A stretch of DNA of 64,000 bases from Kribbella solani (GTDB lineage: Bacteria > Actinomycetota > Actinomycetes > Propionibacteriales > Kribbellaceae): contig NZ_JACHNF010000001.1 in the NCBI RefSeq assembly GCF_014205295.1, positions 5,332,001 to 5,396,000 of the forward strand. The letters run 5' to 3'. Positions 42,052 to 54,191 of this stretch are shown here, one piece after another. The notes under the pieces were generated by a model. The model did no database searches. It was given only the letters and a program-made list of their open reading frames with translations, and was not told the DNA's origin. The number at the start of each line of letters is the position of its first letter. Position 1 is the first letter of the stretch. Both the position numbers and the translations under genes were made by a program.

Positions 42052-43989
42052 ATGAAGGCAGTCCCGCGACCCAGCCGGCCCGAGCGCCGGATCAGCCGCC
42101 ACCCTGTCGACCAGGTGCTGCCACCCGGCAAGCTCGCCGTGTACGGCACGCAACACGTACTCGCCTTCTACGCCGGCGCCGTGATCGTACCGATCCTGCT
42201 GGCCGGGTCGATCGGACTCACCACCGAGCAGCTCATCCACCTGATCAACGCGGACCTGTTCACCTGTGGAATCGCGTCGATCATCCAGTCCGTCGGGTTC
42301 TGGAAGGTCGGCGTCCGGCTGCCGCTGCTGCAGGGCGTCACCTTCACGGCGGTCTCGCCGATGATCGCGATCGGCCTCGCGGCCGGTGGTGGTACCAACG
42401 GTCTGCTGGTGATCTACGGCGCGGTCCTGGTCGCCGGGCTGGCCACGTTCTTCATCGCGCCGTTCTTCAGCCGGCTGATTCGGTTCTTCCCGCCGGTGGT
42501 GACCGGTTCGGTGATCACCATCATCGGGCTGGCGCTGCTGCCGGTCGCGGCCGGGGACGCGGTCGGCGGCGCCGGGCCGACGGCCGCGCCGACCAGCGGC
42601 AAGAACATGGCGTACGCGCTCGGCACGCTGGCCCTGATCGTGCTGATTCAGCGGGTCTTCAAGGGGTTCATGGCAACCATCGCGGTGCTGGTCGGCCTGG
42701 TCGCCGGAACACTGGTGGCCTGGGCGTTCGGCGACGCGCACTTCGGTGCCGTCGGGGACGCGGCCTGGGTGGGCGTGACGCAGCCGTTCTACTTCGGCTG
42801 GCCGAAGTTCTCGATCGCGGCGATCATCTCGATGGTCGTGGTGATGCTGATCACCGCGGTGGAGACGACTGGTGACGTCTTCGCGACCGGTGAGATCGTC
42901 GAGAAGCGGATCGGCCGCGAGGACATCGCCCGGGCGTTGCGCGCCGACGGTCTGGCGACCACGATCGGCGGCGTCTTCAACTCGTTCCCGTACACCTGCT
43001 TCGCCGAGAACGTCGGTCTGGTCCGGCTGACCCGGATTCGCAGCCGCTGGGTGGTCGCGGCGGCGGGCGCGATCATGATCCTGATCGGGCTGGTGCCGAA
43101 GGCCGGCGCGATCGTGGCCGGCGTACCGCATCCGGTCCTCGGTGGCGCGGCGCTGGCGATGTTCGCGACCGTGGCGGTGGTCGGCTTCCAGACCCTCGCG
43201 AAGGTCGACTTCCACGACCACCGGAACGTGGTGATCGTCGCGACCAGCGTCGGCCTGGCCATGTACGTGACCGCGCAACCGCAGGTCGCGCAGGCCGTAC
43301 CGCACTGGGCCGAGATCATCTTCGGCAGCGGCATCACGCTCGGCAGCCTGACCGCGATCGTGCTGAACATCCTGTTCCACCACGTCGGCAAGAACTACGG
43401 TCCGGCGGTCGCGGGGCAGCCCGGTGACACGGTCCGGCTCGACCAGGTGAACCAGATGACCCGCGAGGAGTTCGTCGGGACGTTCGGCAGCCTGTTCCAG
43501 GGTCCGCGCTGGGCGGTCGAGCGGGCGTGGGACATGCGCCCGTACGCCGACACGCACGCGCTGCGACGGTCCTTCCAGGAGGCCCTGTTCTCCGGCTCGC
43601 GGGAGGAGCAGCTTGCGCTGATCCAGGCGTACCCGCAGCTCGGGTCGCAGTTCGTCGCGGACGGTCTGAGTGGCGAGGCGTCGCTGCGGGACCAGTCCGA
43701 CAAGGGCCTCACCTTCCTGGGCGAACCGGAGCGCGACGAACTGACCGCGGTCACCGAGGCGTACCGCGAACGGTTCGGGTTCCCGCTGGTGATCTCGGTA
43801 CGGGACGCGGAGTCGTTCGGCCGGATCGTCGAGCAGGGCCGCGAACGGCTCGGCAACTGCGAGAACCAGGAGCACGCCGCCGCGCTGCTCGAGATCGCGA
43901 AGATCGCCGGGTACCGGTTCGACGACTTCGTGTCCGATGCCAACCCGATCCACAGTGCCCGCAACACCCGTTGGAGTACGAACCGATGA
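42052..43989 (+). CDS. NCS2 purine permease fused to OHCU-decarboxylase-like domain
   Basis: This 645-residue protein has a uric acid/xanthine permease domain (about 25-455, 14 helices; GVTFTAVSPMIAIG and ETTGDVFATGE are family segments) followed by a cytoplasmic domain (about 480-640) of the 2-oxo-4-hydroxy-4-carboxy-5-ureidoimidazoline decarboxylase fold. In the fused domain, the catalytic HP motif is YP (LIQAYPQLG) and SxxEQ is SLRDQ, so it probably does not decarboxylate. GAGGAG precedes ATG 42052. The gene overlaps xdhA by four bases. It probably imports xanthine or urate for the enzymes encoded downstream. Confidence 0.9.
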   Translation: MKAVPRPSRPERRISRHPVDQVLPPGKLAVYGTQHVLAFYAGAVIVPILLAGSIGLTTEQLIHLINADLFTCGIASIIQSVGFWKVGVRLPLLQGVTFTAVSPMIAIGLAAGGGTNGLLVIYGAVLVAGLATFFIAPFFSRLIRFFPPVVTGSVITIIGLALLPVAAGDAVGGAGPTAAPTSGKNMAYALGTLALIVLIQRVFKGFMATIAVLVGLVAGTLVAWAFGDAHFGAVGDAAWVGVTQPFYFGWPKFSIAAIISMVVVMLITAVETTGDVFATGEIVEKRIGREDIARALRADGLATTIGGVFNSFPYTCFAENVGLVRLTRIRSRWVVAAAGAIMILIGLVPKAGAIVAGVPHPVLGGAALAMFATVAVVGFQTLAKVDFHDHRNVVIVATSVGLAMYVTAQPQVAQAVPHWAEIIFGSGITLGSLTAIVLNILFHHVGKNYGPAVAGQPGDTVRLDQVNQMTREEFVGTFGSLFQGPRWAVERAWDMRPYADTHALRRSFQEALFSGSREEQLALIQAYPQLGSQFVADGLSGEASLRDQSDKGLTFLGEPERDELTAVTEAYRERFGFPLVISVRDAESFGRIVEQGRERLGNCENQEHAAALLEIAKIAGYRFDDFVSDANPIHSARNTRWSTNR

Positions 43990-45418
43990 CCACTCAAGCT
44001 CTGCGATCCCCCGCTTTGACCGTGAATGGTGAGGTCACCGCGATCGGCGACGTGTCCGTACACACCACCGTCCTCGACTGGCTGCGTGACAAGGGACTGA
44101 CCGGCGCGAAGGAAGGTTGTGCGGAAGGCGAGTGTGGCGCGTGTTCGGTACTGGTCGCGCGCGCCGGGACCGATGCGCCGACCGAGTGGACCGCGGTGAA
44201 TGCGTGCCTACTGCCGATCGCCTCGCTCGACGGGCAGGAGCTGGTCACTTCCGAAGGACTGGGGTCAGCCGCCGAGCTGCACCCGGTTCAGAAGGAGATG
44301 GCCGTACGCGGCGGCTCGCAGTGTGGCTACTGCACGCCCGGGTTCGTCTGCAGCATGGCGGCGGAGTACTACCGCCCGGGACGTACCTGTGGCGCGGGTG
44401 ATCACGAGCATGGCGAGAACGGGTTCGATCTCCACTCGTTGAGCGGCAACCTGTGTCGCTGCACTGGCTATCGTCCGATCCGCGACGCCGCCTACGCCCT
44501 CGGTGATCCGACCGAGCACGACGCGCTGGCCGTACGCCGCCACTCACCGCCCCCGGCGGCGGCGCCGACCGGCATCGTCTCCGGCGAGGCCGAGTTCATC
44601 CGGCCGACCACACTCGATCAGGCGCTGACGGTGCTGGCCGACCGGACCGACGCCCAGGTCGTCGCTGGTTCGACCGACCTGGGCGTACAGGTGAACATCT
44701 TCGGCTCCCGCCCGGCGCTGACCGTCGCGATCGATCGGCTGGAGGAGCTGCGTGAGTTCAGCTTCGGTCCGACCGAGGTACGCCTCGGCGCCGCGCTGAC
44801 GCTGACCGAGATCGAGCGCCGCCTGGCCGGCCGCGTCCCGTTGCTGGGCCAGCTCTTCCCACAGTTCGCATCGCGGCTGATCCGGAACGGCGCGACCATC
44901 GGCGGCAACCTCGGTACCGGCTCGCCGATCGGCGACACCCCGCCGGCGCTGCTCGCCCTCGACGCTTCGCTCGTACTGGCGTCCGCGCGCGGCCAGCGGA
45001 TCGTCGAACTGGCGGAGTACTTCACCGGGTACCGGCAAACGGTGAAGGCAGCGGACGAGCTGATCCGGACGATCGTGATCCCGTTGCCGTTGGCACCGAT
45101 GACCGCTTTCCACAAGATCGCGAAACGACGTTTCGACGACATCTCCAGCGTCGCGATCGGGTACGCCCTGACCGTCACCGACGGTGTCATCCAGGACATC
45201 CGCATCGGCCTCGGCGGTGTCGCGGCGACGCCGTTGCGGGCGCGGGACACCGAGGCGGCCCTGATCAATCAGCCGTGGAGCGAGGAGACGGTACGGACCG
45301 CGGCGGCGGTGCTGGCGGCCGAAGGTACGCCGATGGACGATCACCGCGCCAGTTCCGCGTACCGCTCCGCGATGCTCGGCCAGTCGTTGCTGCGCTTCTA
45401 CCACCAGGAGGTGAGCGC

Positions 45419-45422
<4 letters not shown>
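43986..45422 (+). CDS. xdhA: xanthine dehydrogenase small subunit (2Fe-2S and FAD domains)
   Basis: The 478-residue subunit has a plant-type 2Fe-2S domain (GCAEGECGACSVL), a second 2Fe-2S domain (SQCGYCTPGFVC, then GNLCRCTGYRPIRDA) and a C-terminal FAD domain (RNGATIGGNLGTGSPIGDTPP). It transfers electrons from the molybdenum subunit to FAD and NAD+. ATG overlaps the permease stop; the stop overlaps the large subunit start. Confidence 0.95.
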
Positions 45423-47745
<2,323 letters not shown>

Positions 47746-47758
<13 letters not shown>

Positions 47759-48744
47759 AGGCGATCCAGTTGCTGCGTACGGGACGGCGCGCGGGTGTGC
47801 TTGTCACGGTGATGTCCGTTCGCGGGCATGCGCCGCGGGAGGCCGGCGCGAAGATGGTGGTTGCCGATGACAACGTCTGGTCGACTGTTGGCGGCGGCAA
47901 CCTCGAGGCGCTGGCGATCTCGCGGTCGCGGGCGATGATCGCTGATGGGGTGACGGTTCCCGAGGTGCTGACGGCGGCGTTGTCGGACAAGGCGCCGTAC
48001 CAGCACGGGGTGCAGTGTTGTGGTGGAGAGGTGAAGCTGTTGCTGGAACCGTTGCCGGTGGTGCCTTCGGTCGCGATCTTCGGGGTCGGGCATGTGGGGA
48101 TGGAGCTGGCGCGCATCCTTGCCCGGCATGACATCGAGCTGCATTTGGTGGATTCGCGGGCGGAGCAGTTGGCGCCGGAGCGGTTGCGGGTGCTGGATGA
48201 CGCGGTCGCGCAGGTGCACGTACACAACGTGCCGGTGCTGCCTGAGCTCGTGGTCGGGGAGTTGCCGCCCGGTACGCACGCGGTGATCATGACGCATGAT
48301 CATGCCGAGGATGCGGCGTTGTGCGATGCGGCGATCCGTACCGAGCAGCTGGCGACGATCGGGCTGATCGGGTCGAGCGCCAAGTGGACCCGGTTCCAGC
48401 GCAAGCTCACCGAGGACGGCAACACCGCGACGGCGATCGCCCGCATCACCACCCCGATCGGCCTACCCGACCTCCCCGGAAAGGAGCCGGTCGTCATCGC
48501 GGTCAGCGTCGCCGCCTGGCTCCTCCAACGCTTCGCCACCACCCCATCCCCCGCTCCCGCATCATCACCCGCCGCGCCACCCCGCACTCCCGCATCACCG
48601 TCCTCGGCGCCATCCCCCACCCCCACTTCAGCGCCCGCCGGGCCGGGCCCATCCCTCGCTTCTTCACCCGCCGAGCGGCAAACCGTCTCGGCCCATTCTG
48701 CCGGGCGACAGCATGCTCCGGCTCAGCGTGAGGCAACCGCATGA
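47746..48744 (+). CDS. xdhC: xanthine dehydrogenase accessory protein XdhC with Pro/Ala/Ser-rich tail
   Basis: This 332-residue protein binds and protects the molybdenum cofactor and delivers it to xanthine dehydrogenase. The conserved part (1-260) has VRGHAPREAGAKMVV, STVGGGNLEA, FGVGHVGMELARIL and GLIGSSAKWTRFQRKL. Residues about 262-332 form a low-complexity Pro/Ala/Ser tail not expected in XdhC. ATG 47746 follows GGAGG; it overlaps xdhB by 13 bp and guaD by four. Confidence 0.92.
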
Positions 48745-50018
48745 CCATCTTTCGTGGCACCTTCGTCGACACGCCGGACAACCCGTTCGGCGGCGCCGCC
48801 CTGCGCGTCGGCACCGACGCCGGACTGCTCGTCCAGGACGGCGTGATCGTTGCCCGCAGCCCCTTCTCCGATCTGCGTCGCGCCCACCCGGCCGAGCCGG
48901 TCGTCGACCTGTCCGACGGCATCGTCCTCCCCGGCTTCGTCGACACCCACGTGCACTTCCCGCAGATCCGCGCCGTCGGCGGCCTCGGACTTCCGTTGCT
49001 CGAATGGCTGGACCGCTACGCCCTCCCCGAGGAAGCCCGGATGGCCGACGCCGAGTACGCGAAAGGCGTCGCCACCGAGTTCGTCAACGGCCTGGCCGCC
49101 GCGGGTACGACCTCGGCCCTGGTCTTCGGCGCCCACTACCCCGACGCCGTCGACGCACTCTTCAACGCTGCCTCGTCGATCGGCCTGCGCATCACCTCCG
49201 GCCTGGTCCTGAGCGACCGCCTGCTCCGCCCAGAGCTCCTCACCACTCCAGTACGCGCGTACGCCGAATCGCTCGCCCTTTCGAACCGCTGGCACAACGT
49301 CGGCCGCAACCGGTACGCCGTCACACCACGCTTCTCGCTCTCCTGCACCGACGACCTGCTCGCCACCTGCCGCGAACTGATGGACGCCATCCCCGGCGCC
49401 CTCTTCACCTCCCATGTGAACGAGAACGAGGCAGAGATCGCCAGCGTCGCGGACCTGTTCGGCGGCAGCGACTACGTCACCACGTACGACCGGCACGGTC
49501 TGGTCGACCGTCGTACCGTCCTGGCCCACAACGTCCACCCGACCGACGTGGAGCTCAAGACCCTCGCGACCAGCGGCGCCACCGTCGCGCACTGCCCGAC
49601 CAGCAACGCGGCCCTCGGCAGCGGCCTCTTCCCCTTGCACCGCCACCTCCAGTACGGAGTACGCGTCGCGCTTGGTTCCGATGTCGGCGCCGGCACCGGA
49701 TTCTCCTTGCTGAAGGAAGGCCTGCAGGCGTACTTCTGCCAGCAACTCCTCGGCGACCAGGGCCGCCCGCTGACCGCCGCCCACCTCCTCTACCTGTCCA
49801 CCGCCGCGGGCGCGGAGGCCTTGGACCTACCCCAGGTAGGCCACCTTTCGGTCGGCCGGCAGTTCGACGCGCAACTGCTCCGCCCGGCCCCGGACTCGCC
49901 GTTGGCCGTGGCGCTCCAGCACGCCGAGGACACCGAGGAAGCGCTGGCCCGCATCTTCACCCTCGGCGCGCCCACCGATATCCAGGCTGTCTGGATCGCC
50001 GGCGACCTGCTCAACTGA
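48741..50018 (+). CDS. guaD: guanine deaminase
   Basis: The 425-residue amidohydrolase deaminates guanine to xanthine. Zinc ligands lie in VDTHVHFPQ, TSHVNENEAEI, LAHNVHPTD and GSDVGAGTGFSLLKE, matching the guanine deaminase family. It is coupled to xdhC, so guanine enters the xanthine-urate route directly. Confidence 0.93.
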   Translation: MTIFRGTFVDTPDNPFGGAALRVGTDAGLLVQDGVIVARSPFSDLRRAHPAEPVVDLSDGIVLPGFVDTHVHFPQIRAVGGLGLPLLEWLDRYALPEEARMADAEYAKGVATEFVNGLAAAGTTSALVFGAHYPDAVDALFNAASSIGLRITSGLVLSDRLLRPELLTTPVRAYAESLALSNRWHNVGRNRYAVTPRFSLSCTDDLLATCRELMDAIPGALFTSHVNENEAEIASVADLFGGSDYVTTYDRHGLVDRRTVLAHNVHPTDVELKTLATSGATVAHCPTSNAALGSGLFPLHRHLQYGVRVALGSDVGAGTGFSLLKEGLQAYFCQQLLGDQGRPLTAAHLLYLSTAAGAEALDLPQVGHLSVGRQFDAQLLRPAPDSPLAVALQHAEDTEEALARIFTLGAPTDIQAVWIAGDLLN

Positions 50019-50026
50019 CGACACCC

Positions 50027-50056
50027 CACCGGGGACCTCAAGCGAGGTCCCCGGTG
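50027..50056. terminator. bidirectional terminator hairpin
   Basis: A perfect 13-bp stem CACCGGGGACCTC/GAGGTCCCCGGTG with loop AAGC sits in the 44-bp gap between the convergent guaD and MFS genes. Confidence 0.8.
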
Positions 50057-50062
50057 CGGCCG

Positions 50063-51469
50063 TCAGGCCATCGAGTCGACGGCGACCGGTTCGTACCGCC
50101 GGGCAGTCAGCCGCTTCGCGGTCGCGATTCCGACGACCGCAATCAGCGCGAACCCAGCCAGCAGGTACCTGGCCGAGGTCTCCAGGTTCGGCTGACCGAG
50201 GTTGACGAGCAGTCCGGCAACCGCGGCACCACTGGCCGTACCCATCGTGAGGACAGTCGCGATCGATGCGGCCGCTTGCTGCGCTTCGGCCTGATCCTCG
50301 GCGCTGGACATCGCCCGCACGGTCAGGTGCGGCATCGCCATCCCGATCCCCGATCCGGCCAGTACGAGCACAACGAGCCAACCGACGACCAGACCGATCG
50401 AGGCGTCGGCCGCGATCGTCACGGCGAGGACCGCGAGCCCGATCACCAGCACCGCTGGGCCGCCGAGCATCAGCGCATTGGCCCGCCGTCCGTGCGCCGA
50501 GGCACTCCACACCTGGGTGAGCGCCCAGCCGAGGGAGAGCGCCGCCCCGTAGAAGCCGGCCGCCACCGGCGGAAGGTCACCCAACTGCTGGCCGAACAGC
50601 GGCAGGAACGTCTCGACCGCGACACTCGAGGCCAGGACAGCGATCGTCAGGTAGATCCAGCGCATGGCCGAACCGCGCCGGTAGGTCGATGCCGGGAGCA
50701 CGCGGGTCGAGCTCCGGCCTTCCACGACGACGAAGCCGACCGCCATGATCGCCGCGGTGATCACGAGCGCGACGATCAGCGGCGCGGAGTCGGTCAGGCT
50801 GGCCACGCTCAACGACGCGACGGCCGCCACGACCAGGACCAGTGCCCAGCGTGGGATCCGCGGTGCGGCACCGCCCGCCGGCAGTTGGATCGTACGGAGA
50901 ACGCGCGCCGCGAGGGCTCCGAGCGCAATCGCCAGCACCGTGAGCGCTCCGAACGCCCAGCGCCAGGCGCCTGCCTGCGCCAACGTCCCGCCGAGGGCCG
51001 GACCGACGAAGTTGCCCAGCCCGAACATCGCCGAGATCACCGCGCTGCCACGCGACCAGAGCGCCGCCGGCAGCGTCGCCTGGATCAGCGCGAACCCCAG
51101 GCCGGTGAGCAGCCCGGCGCCCAGTCCTTGCAGCCCGCGGCCGATCAGCATGATCGGCATCGTCGGCGCGACCGTACAGATCACTGATCCCACTGCGAAC
51201 AGGCCGAACCCGGTGACGTACGCGCCCTGGGCACCGGCCCGGCGCAGCACGTTCGCGGCGAGCATCGCCGCCACCACCTGCCCAACCAGATAGACGGTCA
51301 TGTTCCAGGCGTAGAGCTGATCGCCACCGATGTCTCTCACTGCCGTCGGCAGCAGACTGGCCGCCAGGTAGATGCTCACCGCACCCACCAGCACGCCCCC
51401 GGCAAGCACGGTCATGACAGCCCAGTACTGCCGCAGCTGTCGCCAGGTTCCGGGTACTTCTTCTGACAT
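50063..51469 (-). CDS. MFS transporter
   Basis: The 468-residue membrane protein has 12-14 predicted helices and the MFS loop motif NVLRRAGAQGAYVTG, with GRGLQGLGAGLLTGLGFALIQ typical of drug:H+ antiporter-type MFS proteins. ATG 51469 follows GAGGAG. It lies downstream of the 8-oxoguanine deaminase gene in the uricase cluster; export or import of a purine-related compound is possible but unproven. Confidence 0.88.
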   Translation of the reverse strand: MSEEVPGTWRQLRQYWAVMTVLAGGVLVGAVSIYLAASLLPTAVRDIGGDQLYAWNMTVYLVGQVVAAMLAANVLRRAGAQGAYVTGFGLFAVGSVICTVAPTMPIMLIGRGLQGLGAGLLTGLGFALIQATLPAALWSRGSAVISAMFGLGNFVGPALGGTLAQAGAWRWAFGALTVLAIALGALAARVLRTIQLPAGGAAPRIPRWALVLVVAAVASLSVASLTDSAPLIVALVITAAIMAVGFVVVEGRSSTRVLPASTYRRGSAMRWIYLTIAVLASSVAVETFLPLFGQQLGDLPPVAAGFYGAALSLGWALTQVWSASAHGRRANALMLGGPAVLVIGLAVLAVTIAADASIGLVVGWLVVLVLAGSGIGMAMPHLTVRAMSSAEDQAEAQQAAASIATVLTMGTASGAAVAGLLVNLGQPNLETSARYLLAGFALIAVVGIATAKRLTARRYEPVAVDSMA

Positions 51470-51626
51470 CGCGAGGTCTCCTCTGTCCAGCATCGATGGA
51501 TTCGTCATCCACCTTGCTGAATCCGGGACCCCCGGTAAGCCGCTCAACACGAGGTGATCTAGGACACATTTTCGGCGCGGCTTCAGCACGGAAGCGGCTG
51601 CGCGGCGCGTCCTCGCAGCTGGCGGG

Positions 51627-52970
51627 TCAGGCGAACAGGCCGGCCTGGATGCGCGCCACCTCCGCGCTCATCGCGGCAGTGTCCGCGGTCGTCAGTACGC
51701 CGTGTTCGACGACCGGACGGCCGTTGACGAGGAGAAGGGCCAGCGGCGGAGGCGTGGACAGGGCCAGCGCGGCGATCGGATCGGGGATACCGGCGTGCGG
51801 GAGGGTGGTGACCTCCCACACCGCCAGGTCGGCCAGCTTGCCGGGCTCCAGCGAGCCGAGGTCCGCGGAGCGGCCGAGGATCCGGGCGCCTTCGAGCGTC
51901 GCCATTTCCAGAGCGGCGCGAACGGTCATCGACTGCGGACCGCCACGGGCCCGGGCGAACAGTACGGCGTGGCGGAGCTCCTCGACCAAGCTGCCGGATT
52001 CGTTGCTGGCCGCACCGTCCACCCCCAGCCCGACCGGCGCTCCGGCCGCGCGAAGATCCGCGGTACGGGCGATCCCCGCACCGAGGCGTGCGTTCGAACT
52101 AGGGCAGTGCGCGACGCCCGTACGCGTGTTGCCGAGGTGTTTGATCTCCGCGTCGTCGAAATGGATGCCGTGCGCGAACCACACGTCCGGACCGGTCCAC
52201 CCCAGCTGGTCGGCGTACTCGAGCGGGGTGCAGCCGAAGGTCTCGCGGCACCAGTCCGTCTCGTCGGTCGTCTCGGCGAGATGCGTGTGCATCCGGACGC
52301 CACGCCGCCGGGCCAGCGCGGCCGACTCGCGCATCAGCTCACCGCTCACGCTGAACGGCGAGCACGGCGCGACCACCACCTGCAGCATCGAGTCCGGTGC
52401 TGGGTCGTGCCAACGATCGATCGCGGCCTCGGTCGCGGCCAGGATCTCGTCCCGGTCCTCGACCACCGAATCCGGCGGCAGGCCACCGTCCTTCTGCCCG
52501 CGATCCATCGATCCACGCGCCGGGTGGAACCGCAGCCCGACCTCGGCCGCCGCGGTGATCTCCGCGGCGAGCAGATCGCCACCGCCACGCGGGAAGACGT
52601 AATGATGGTCGGCCGCGGTCGTGCATCCGGTCAGCGCGAGTTGAGCCAGCGCGGCGCGGGCAGCAACGTACACGGACTCTTCGGAGATGCGCGCCCACAC
52701 CGGATACAGCGTGGTCAGCCACTCGAAGAGCGTCGCGTCGGCGGCCAGGCCGCGGGTCACCCACTGGTACAGGTGCTGATGGGTGTTGACGAAGCCCGGC
52801 GTGACCAGGCAGCCGCGCCCGTCCACCACGCGCGCACCCTCGTAGGCGGGCGCCGGCCCGGGGCCGACCTTGACGATTCGATTGCCCTCAGCAACTACGT
52901 GGCCGATGAACTCGTGCCGTTCCGGATCAAGCGTCGCCAGGTAGGCGCCCTCGATCACGATCGTCGCCAC
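51627..52970 (-). CDS. 8-oxoguanine deaminase (TRZ/ATZ family amidohydrolase)
   Basis: This 447-residue amidohydrolase carries the zinc-site segments FVNTHQHLYQWVTRGLA, MHTHLAETTDE, FAHGIHFDDAEI and LGVDGAASNES, the pattern of 8-oxoguanine/isocytosine-type deaminases. The expected product of 8-oxoguanine is urate, the substrate of the uricase encoded just 3 bp upstream, which supports the assignment. Another aromatic aminohydrolase activity is possible. Confidence 0.87.
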   Translation of the reverse strand: MATIVIEGAYLATLDPERHEFIGHVVAEGNRIVKVGPGPAPAYEGARVVDGRGCLVTPGFVNTHQHLYQWVTRGLAADATLFEWLTTLYPVWARISEESVYVAARAALAQLALTGCTTAADHHYVFPRGGGDLLAAEITAAAEVGLRFHPARGSMDRGQKDGGLPPDSVVEDRDEILAATEAAIDRWHDPAPDSMLQVVVAPCSPFSVSGELMRESAALARRRGVRMHTHLAETTDETDWCRETFGCTPLEYADQLGWTGPDVWFAHGIHFDDAEIKHLGNTRTGVAHCPSSNARLGAGIARTADLRAAGAPVGLGVDGAASNESGSLVEELRHAVLFARARGGPQSMTVRAALEMATLEGARILGRSADLGSLEPGKLADLAVWEVTTLPHAGIPDPIAALALSTPPPLALLLVNGRPVVEHGVLTTADTAAMSAEVARIQAGLFA

Positions 52971-52973
52971 GGG

Positions 52974-53867
52974 TCAGCAGAATCCGGGCGTGGCGTGCCA
53001 GGCGCTGCCCGGATCGCTCGCGTCGTCACGCGTCACGGTCGCCTCGATCAGCCCGTACGGACGGTCCGCGGCGACGAAGACCTCACCCGGGTTTTCGACG
53101 CCGAAGGGCGACAGGTCGACCAGGAAGTGGTGCTTGTTCGGCGCCGAGAACCTGATCTCCGCCACCTCGGGATGTGCTTCCAGGACGGCGGATCCCATCC
53201 CGTACAGGGTTTGCTGCAGCGCCAGGCTGTGGATCTTCGCGAACTGTTCGAGCAGCAGCGCCTTGATCCGGTCGTACGCCTTGTCCCACTCGACGTCGGT
53301 GTGCTCGTACCGCCAGCGCGCCACCAGCGAGGTCGCCAGGATCCGGTCGTCGGTCTCCGGCAGCGTCGTGTACTCGTCCTTCAGGAAGCCGTGGAACTCC
53401 GAACCGGTCGACTTCAGTACGACCAGATCACTGATCCCGGACACCACGTACGCCTGGCCGCGCTCGACGTTCACGATCGTGTTCCGGACGCCGCCACCGG
53501 AGCGTACGAACGAGTGGTCGTGTCCTTGACCGTCGACCTCGATCCGCTCCCAGGCGTACTCCTCGACCTCGATCCGGGCGCCTTCCGCGGCCGGCGAGGC
53601 GACCAGAAAACGCTCACCGAGGGTCAGCGCGTACTCCTCGATCGCGCCGATGCCCTTCTCCTTGGCGAACGCGAAGGCGGTGTTCTTCTGCGTGTCGGTG
53701 GGCAGCACGTCACCCTGCTCGCCGGTGGTGTGCGCGGCGTCGAACCGGCCGCGGAGCGCGGTCGAGACGTTCAGGTCGCGGATCTCGTGGCGGGGCGTGT
53801 CGCGGTAGATGCGGACGACGCGGTTCTCGGCTTTGCCGTACTGGTTGGCGCCCAAGTGGATGGCCAT
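52974..53867 (-). CDS. uox: urate oxidase (cofactor-free uricase)
   Basis: The 297-residue uricase oxidises urate to 5-hydroxyisourate. N-terminal GANQYGKAENRVVRIYRD and DVLPTDTQKNTAFAFAKE hold the catalytic Lys and Thr, and SAPNKHHFLVDLSPFG is conserved. It starts 6 bp after the HIU hydrolase gene, whose enzyme removes its unstable product. Confidence 0.96.
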   Translation of the reverse strand: MAIHLGANQYGKAENRVVRIYRDTPRHEIRDLNVSTALRGRFDAAHTTGEQGDVLPTDTQKNTAFAFAKEKGIGAIEEYALTLGERFLVASPAAEGARIEVEEYAWERIEVDGQGHDHSFVRSGGGVRNTIVNVERGQAYVVSGISDLVVLKSTGSEFHGFLKDEYTTLPETDDRILATSLVARWRYEHTDVEWDKAYDRIKALLLEQFAKIHSLALQQTLYGMGSAVLEAHPEVAEIRFSAPNKHHFLVDLSPFGVENPGEVFVAADRPYGLIEATVTRDDASDPGSAWHATPGFC

Positions 53868-53873
53868 CTCGGA

Positions 53874-54191
53874 TCAGCTCCCTCGGTAGGTGGAAAACGC
53901 GAACGGGCTGAGCAGCAACGGGACGTGGTAGTGCCGCTCGTCGGCGACCGTGAAGGTCACGGAGACCTCCGGAAAGAAGAACGACTGACCGGTCGCGGCC
54001 GCGTACGCCGCGACGTCGAACCACAGCCGGTACGTGCCGGGTTCGAGCGCCGGCTCCAGCTCGGCGATCCGGCCGTCGGCATCCGTCGTACCCGACGCTT
54101 GGACGGTGTCATCGCGGTACAGCCGCACCGGGACCCGCGCGGCCGGCAGACCCGATCCCGTGTCAAGGACATGCGTACTGAGGGAGCTCAT
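53874..54191 (-). CDS. hiuH: 5-hydroxyisourate hydrolase
   Basis: This 105-residue transthyretin-like protein hydrolyses 5-hydroxyisourate to OHCU. It begins with THVLDTGSGLPAA (catalytic His) and ends with the diagnostic YRGS tetrapeptide. Its start overlaps the uraD stop by four bases. Confidence 0.96.
   Translation of the reverse strand: MSSLSTHVLDTGSGLPAARVPVRLYRDDTVQASGTTDADGRIAELEPALEPGTYRLWFDVAAYAAATGQSFFFPEVSVTFTVADERHYHVPLLLSPFAFSTYRGS

Noticed and set aside
48713..51187. Long plus-strand frame spanning guaD and the MFS gene
   Set aside because: It overlaps guaD in another frame and runs antisense to the MFS gene; Arg/Pro-rich composition with no domain.
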